This document shows positions 59,758-64,000 of a stretch of 64,000 nucleotides of DNA, in pieces. A program made the position numbers and the translations under genes. The stretch lies in assembly GCF_001423085.1 (NCBI RefSeq), contig NZ_LMNU01000034.1:124001-188000 (forward strand). The letters are read 5' to 3'. Numbering within the stretch: the first letter of the stretch is position 1; each line of letters starts with the position of its first letter. This DNA is from Methylobacterium sp. Leaf125. GTDB lineage: Bacteria > Pseudomonadota > Alphaproteobacteria > Rhizobiales > Beijerinckiaceae. A model generated the notes under the pieces. The model worked only from the letters and a program-made list of their open reading frames with translations, did not search any database and was not told where the DNA came from.

Positions 59758-60333
59758 TCAGGCGACGGCCTTGCCGCCCTCCTCGCCGATCCGAATCTTG
59801 GAGTCCGACTCGAAGACGTAAGGAGGGATCGGCAGATTCGTCGGGGCGGGACCCCGGCGCACCCGGCCCGACGTGTCGTAGAGGGAGCCGTGACAGGGGC
59901 AAGACCAGCCCTCGTACTGTCCCTGATGGCCGATCGGCACGCAGCCGAGATGCGTGCAGTTACCGTAGACGACGAGCCACTTGGCATGGCCCTGCTTGAC
60001 GCGAGCCGAGTCGGGCTGCGGATCGATGAGATCGGAAAGATTCACCTCGGACGCTTCCTTGATCTCCTTCTCAGAGCGACTGCGCACGAAGATCAGCTTG
60101 CCGCGCCAGAACACATTAACGATCTGGCCTTCCTGGATTGGCGTCAGGTCGACTTCCAGGGGTGCCCCGGCCGCGATGGTCTCGGCGTCGGGCGCCATTG
60201 AGGCGACGAAGGGCCAGGCCAGGGCACCGGCTCCGACGGCCAGTCCCGCACCCGTCGCGAGGAACATGAAGTCGCGACGCGTGCCGTCCGGCGCGCCGTG
60301 GGAGCTGTCGGGATCGGCTGCCGTGTTCGCCAA
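59758..60333 (-). CDS. petA: Rieske iron-sulfur subunit of the bc1 complex
   Basis: The 191-residue Rieske protein has a twin-arginine signal/anchor (TRRDFMFLATGAGLAVGAGA, about residues 18-37). Its C-terminal domain carries the cluster ligands in CTHLGC and CPCHGS. The start is TTG 60333 with GGAG eight bases upstream; no ATG fits. Twin-arginine export is expected because the cluster is inserted before transport. It is the first gene of petABC; the promoter should be in the long gap to its right. Confidence 0.96.
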   Translation of the reverse strand: MANTAADPDSSHGAPDGTRRDFMFLATGAGLAVGAGALAWPFVASMAPDAETIAAGAPLEVDLTPIQEGQIVNVFWRGKLIFVRSRSEKEIKEASEVNLSDLIDPQPDSARVKQGHAKWLVVYGNCTHLGCVPIGHQGQYEGWSCPCHGSLYDTSGRVRRGPAPTNLPIPPYVFESDSKIRIGEEGGKAVA

Positions 60334-61421
60334 GTGTCAAACTCCAAGCATGATTGCGCCGGGCGACCCTGATCCCAACCCTACGGTCAGGGCCGGCCGG
60401 GACCTTAGAGGCTTTCAAAGGAATGTCATCCCGGCGGGACGGAAGCACCATCCCACATGATTGTGCAATGCGACCCCGCGTCACCCGAAGTCAAGGCGCG
60501 AAGCCTTTCAGAATGCGCGGTTTCTATCCGTGGAACGACCCCGTCGCGGGGGTGGCGCAGGAAGACCACAGAAGACATGCGCACACGGGCAGACAGGGTC
60601 GAATCTTGCCTGGGGCCATGCGTATGCCGGGGGGATCGACATTAGGATCCCGCGGGGTTTGGCGCGAAAAATATTGCCGATCGCGCGGATTGCGGGTCTC
60701 GCCTGATCCGTGATCAAGCGCGGCGACGTTTCGACCACGAGACGTCCAGGACGGCCAGAGCCGGCCCCGGATCCGACGTCACTTGCAGCCATACCCGCTT
60801 TGGTTGCATGACGTCCGCCGATCCCCTACCTTTTGCTGCCTGGGCGCAATCGATCGGATAGAGTATCGCGGCCTGACTCGCTCGACCGCTCTGTCACGAT
60901 GTTCGGTCATGGCAGAAGAGCCGAAAGGTCCGATGCCCCCCGATGCGCAGCTCCGACCGGCCGTGCTGGCTTCGCATCGTCTTCGCCCCGGCATTCCCAT
61001 CCTTGCGGCCCATGCCACGTTTGCGGGTCGGCGGCGGGCCCGGCCCGAGCAGCATCGCGATCAAACGCGAAGCGAGCCCGGACGAGGCGAAATTGACCGT
61101 ACCAGCGAGCCCGATCCGCCGGTACAGGGTCCGAACCACCGCCAGGACTGATATGAGGACGCCCCTCGAGCACAACGACGCGTTGATTGCGACACCTGCA
61201 CCGTGGATCGCCCTGTTCCTCCGCAGCCCCGTGCGTCCGTTTTTCCTCACCGTGTCGGAAGCCACGAGGCCGGTTTCGATTGCCGCTGATCCGTGCGCCA
61301 CAGGCTTGAACACGGCAGCCGGCCAGCCAACGATCTTGGCAGGAGCCGCAGGCATGCGTTTGGCGGATAATGTAAGCCGGGCCCGGTCGCGGCATCGAAC
61401 GGCGCAAGTGGGAGATGCGGC
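60334..61421. other. 1.1-kb gap between petA and the hybrid kinase
   Basis: No convincing gene in 1088 bases, the longest such stretch in the window. The left part must contain the petABC promoter, and the right part the kinase promoter. A dyad CCCTGA (60367-60372) with TCAGGG (60387-60392) lies 34 bases upstream of petA. The stretch GCGCGAAAAATATTGCCGAT near 60662 is the most A/T-rich spot. Several open frames exist on both strands but show lower third-position G/C and no family resemblance. One 90-codon frame (61153-61425) overlaps the kinase start as GTGA and is discussed among the findings. Confidence 0.6.
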
Positions 61422-63695
61422 GTGAAGGCAGTACTCCTAGGGCTTCGGACGATCGTACACATGACAGGGGTGCTCCTGCGCGGAGGACGTGACACGGTGG
61501 AGCGGGGGCTGATCGATGCCGATCTGCTGCGCGACATGTTCGAAGCGGCTCCAGACCCGCAGTTCATCGTCGCGGTCGGACCCGATGGAGGCATGCGGCT
61601 CGCGGCCTGGAACGCGGCGGCGCGTATTCACCACGGCAGTGCCGGCGCCCTCGGTTGCCCATTCGGCGATCTGCTGCCTGCAAGGGAAGGGTCTCTGTTA
61701 CAGCGCGGCGTCGAGCAGGCAGCCGCGGCGGGTGCGAGCCTCCGTATCCAGATCAAGTCCGCGCGCACAGGCGTGGAAAACGCGTTCGAAGCGACCTTCA
61801 TCCCGCTACGGGCGAGAGGCACAAACGCGATCCGACGCGTTCTGGTCAGCCTGCGCGACCTCGGGCCTTCGACGGTAGAGGACACTGCGCCACCGAGGCC
61901 CGATCATCTCACCACCGAAGCCGGATCGGCGGTCCTTCAGGGACCGGAGGAGCTCGACACCGATCCCGACCAGCCCTCTGTCGAACACGTCTCAAGACGA
62001 GCCCGAGCAGATGACGGGCCAGCTGAGGCGTCCTTGGCCCCGGTTCAGGCGCATTCCAACCCGCAGCGTGCCGCGGACGAGCGCCTGCGGGAAAGCGAAG
62101 CGCGTTATCGCCTGCTGGCCGATTACACCTCAGATCTCATCGTCCTCGACGATGCCAGCGGGCGCCACCTCTACATCTCGCCGGCGGTGACGAGCATGCT
62201 CGGCTACACGGTGGAAGAGGCCAACCGCATGGGTCTGCGGACCCTCGTGCACCGGGAAGACATCGCAAACCTCACGGCCATTCTGCACGCGCTCGGTCCC
62301 GAGCAGCCGACCGGATCGGTGATCTACCGGATGCGGCACCGTTCCGGCCAGGACCTTTGGGTCGAGGCCGCCTTTCGGCGAATTCAGGCCCAGGGCGAGA
62401 CCCAGGTCATCCAGGCGATCCGCGACGTGACGCAGCGGCAGAGACAGGAAGCCGACCTGCACAGCGCCCGTATCGAAGCCGAAGCCGCCGTGCGCGCGAA
62501 GGCGGAATTCCTGGCCACCATGAGCCACGAGCTGCGGACGCCGCTGGCGGGCATCCTCGGTGTGCACGATCTTCTGCGGGGCGATGCCAGCCTCAACCAG
62601 AATCAGGCACGCCTCGTCGGTCTCGCACAGGAAGCCGGGCGCTCGCTCCTGACCATCGTGAACGACATCCTCGATGTTTCGAAGATGGAAGCAGGCCGCC
62701 TCGTGATCGAGTCGCTCCCCTTCAGCCTGGTCCGGCTGATCGAGGGCTGTCGGGAACTCAGTGTCGAGATCGCACAGGGCCGCGAGGTTCGCATCGTGAC
62801 CGAGATCGGACCGGACGTCCCGGACTGGGTCCTGGGCGATCCGACCCGATTGCGCCAGGTCATCCTCAATCTGATCACCAACGCCATCAAGTTCACGCCG
62901 CACGGCTCCGTCACCATGCGGGCAGCCTGGAAGCCGGCTTCGGACATCGGTTCGCGGCGCCGTTCGGCCTTGCGGATCGAACTCGCGGATACGGGGATCG
63001 GCATTCCGGAGGATGCCCTGCCCCACCTGTTCGAGCGCTTTGCGCAAGCGGACGGATCGATCTCGCGCCGTTACGGCGGAACCGGTCTCGGTCTCACCAT
63101 CTGCAAGCGTCTGGTGCACCTGATGGGCGGTGAGATCGGCGCCCGGAGCCAGGTCGGCGAGGGCTCCACCTTCTGGTTCGAGGTGCCGCTGCGGCTCGCT
63201 GAGACGGAGAACGAGACCGGACGCGCACGGCTCGCCACCCTCGGCCGACCATCGCCGCAGCGCTGGCGCATCCTGCTGGCGGAAGACAATTCGATCAACC
63301 AGGAGATCATCGGAACGGTGCTGCGCCACAAGGGTCACACCGTTACGGTGGTGGATGACGGAGAGCAGGCGGTGACGGCGGCCTTCGCCGCCGAACACCC
63401 CGACCTCATCCTGATGGACGTTCAGATGCCGGGACTGGACGGTCTCGCGGCGACTCAGGTGATCCGGGCCCGGGAGCGGCGACAGGGGTCTTCTCCCATG
63501 CCGATCATTGCGCTGACCGCCAATGCGATGCCCGAGGAGATGGAGCGGTGCCGCGCCGCCGGCATGGACGCGCATGTCGCGAAGCCGATCGAGTGGCCAG
63601 TGCTGTTTGCCACCCTGGAGCGCCTCGCCGTGCGGATCGGACCAGCCGACGGTGAGGAGAGGCCCCTCTCCACGGAGGAACGCCCCGCCCCGTGA
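61422..63695 (+). CDS. PAS-domain hybrid sensor histidine kinase
   Basis: A 757-residue soluble hybrid kinase without transmembrane segments. In order it has a weak PAS-like domain (about 30-145), an acidic linker, a clear PAS/PAC domain (about 222-345; YRLLADYTSDLIVLDDASGR, then YISPAVTSMLGYTVEE), HisKA with MSHELRTPLAG and phosphorylated His369, HATPase with NLITNAIKFTPHG, DTGIGIPEDALPHLF and GGTGLGLTICKRLV, and a receiver domain (about 620-740) with LLAEDNS and Asp666 in LILMDVQMPG. The start is GTG 61422 after GGGAG; an ATG at 61461 is possible. No cognate regulator is adjacent. The input is cytoplasmic and unknown. Confidence 0.93.
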   Translation: MKAVLLGLRTIVHMTGVLLRGGRDTVERGLIDADLLRDMFEAAPDPQFIVAVGPDGGMRLAAWNAAARIHHGSAGALGCPFGDLLPAREGSLLQRGVEQAAAAGASLRIQIKSARTGVENAFEATFIPLRARGTNAIRRVLVSLRDLGPSTVEDTAPPRPDHLTTEAGSAVLQGPEELDTDPDQPSVEHVSRRARADDGPAEASLAPVQAHSNPQRAADERLRESEARYRLLADYTSDLIVLDDASGRHLYISPAVTSMLGYTVEEANRMGLRTLVHREDIANLTAILHALGPEQPTGSVIYRMRHRSGQDLWVEAAFRRIQAQGETQVIQAIRDVTQRQRQEADLHSARIEAEAAVRAKAEFLATMSHELRTPLAGILGVHDLLRGDASLNQNQARLVGLAQEAGRSLLTIVNDILDVSKMEAGRLVIESLPFSLVRLIEGCRELSVEIAQGREVRIVTEIGPDVPDWVLGDPTRLRQVILNLITNAIKFTPHGSVTMRAAWKPASDIGSRRRSALRIELADTGIGIPEDALPHLFERFAQADGSISRRYGGTGLGLTICKRLVHLMGGEIGARSQVGEGSTFWFEVPLRLAETENETGRARLATLGRPSPQRWRILLAEDNSINQEIIGTVLRHKGHTVTVVDDGEQAVTAAFAAEHPDLILMDVQMPGLDGLAATQVIRARERRQGSSPMPIIALTANAMPEEMERCRAAGMDAHVAKPIEWPVLFATLERLAVRIGPADGEERPLSTEERPAP

Positions 63696-63707
63696 GGGGC
63701 GAGGCGT
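63680..63707. terminator. hairpin at the kinase stop codon
   Basis: ACGCCCCGCCCC (63680-63691) pairs with GGGGCGAGGCGT (63696-63707) around GTGA with one mismatch. It spans the kinase stop codon and lies between converging genes, so it could end transcription from both sides. There is no T-run on the plus strand. Confidence 0.5.
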
Positions 63708-63735
63708 CCGAACGCGCGACGATGGTGCGTCGAGT

Positions 63736-64000
63736 CTAGTACGCGGCCGGGTCCGCGCTGTCGCTCGGCGAGGCGAATGCCTTCACCATGGCCTCGCTCA
63801 TCGGCAGGTTCAGGTTGATGCCGCGCGGCGGGATCGGCTTCGTGAACCACTTGTCGTAGAGCGCCTTGCCCTCCGGGCTCTTGTAGAGCTTGGCGGTGGC
63901 TTCGTCGGCGACGGCCTTGAAGGGCGCGTCATCTTTGCGCAGCATGATGCCGTACGGCTCGGGCTTCGACAGTGCTTCGCTGGAGATCGCGTAGGCGCCG
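63736..64000 (-). CDS. amino-acid ABC transporter substrate-binding protein, C-terminal part
   Basis: The last 87 residues of a periplasmic solute-binding protein; the gene continues past the window edge. GAYAISSEALSKPEPYGIML, then a lysine- and alanine-rich helix with LYKSPEGKALYDKWFTKPIP and the C-terminal INLNLPMSEAMVKAF, match the glutamate/aspartate-binding (GltI) group of family 3 binding proteins. Specificity is inferred from these blocks only. Confidence 0.85.
   Translation of the reverse strand, partial: GAYAISSEALSKPEPYGIMLRKDDAPFKAVADEATAKLYKSPEGKALYDKWFTKPIPPRGINLNLPMSEAMVKAFASPSDSADPAAY

Noticed and set aside
60894..61355. 153-codon minus-strand frame in the gap before the hybrid kinase
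   Set aside because: Mixed composition with weak third-position bias, no domain and no clear start signal; kept only as part of the described gap.

Overview
The window looks like a chromosomal segment of a Methylobacterium-type alphaproteobacterium (Hyphomicrobiales). It is very GC-rich, with strongly G/C-biased third codon positions. Gene order is alphaproteobacterial in several places: rpsB-tsf-pyrH-frr-uppS-cdsA-dxr-rseP-bamA-lpxD-fabZ-lpxA-lpxI-lpxB, rpsF-rpsR-DUF2232-rplI-dnaB, hisB-DUF2628-hisH-hisA-hisF-hisE-coaA, and petABC. A short dihydrofolate-reductase-like protein at 39162-39569 fits dihydromethanopterin reductase (DmrA), a marker of tetrahydromethanopterin-dependent C1 metabolism in Methylobacterium. 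I saw no rRNA, tRNA, CRISPR array, insertion sequence or prophage.

Region 1 (1-21071, mostly minus strand) is the translation/isoprenoid/envelope supercluster, read right to left from rpsB to a truncated lpxB. Three blocks interrupt it: a BLUF gene between pyrH and frr, a TetR plus HlyD/MFS efflux cassette between dxr and rseP, and a plus-strand GAF-Crp/Fnr regulator between lpxD and fabZ. The efflux cassette carries the clearest regulatory DNA in the window: two identical perfect 19-bp palindromes flanking the divergent promoters, and a five-copy 15-bp tandem repeat that doubles as a short leader reading frame overlapping the emrA start.

Region 2 (21239-40753, mostly plus strand) is housekeeping: pdxJ-acpS, lepB-rnc-era, a 16S rRNA methyltransferase/pseudouridine synthase pair, the S6/S18/L9/DnaB cluster, alr, radA, cvpA, purF, an SDR, dmrA and a YbdK-type ligase. 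A candidate S6:S18-binding leader RNA precedes rpsF.

Region 3 (40763-51608) is mixed: der with a YfgM-like partner, NnrU, a secreted Asp-box protein, a divergent LysR/aldo-keto reductase pair with a good LysR-type dyad, a YbbAP-type ABC exporter, a TesA-like esterase and ThpR.

Region 4 (51629-60333, minus strand) holds coaA and the distal histidine genes, MTA phosphorylase and the cytochrome bc1 operon. After a 1.1-kb gap without a convincing gene comes a hybrid sensor kinase, then the C-terminal end of an amino-acid-binding protein cut by the window edge. Convergent neighbours are packed very tightly throughout, several with under 25 bp between stops and one pair overlapping.
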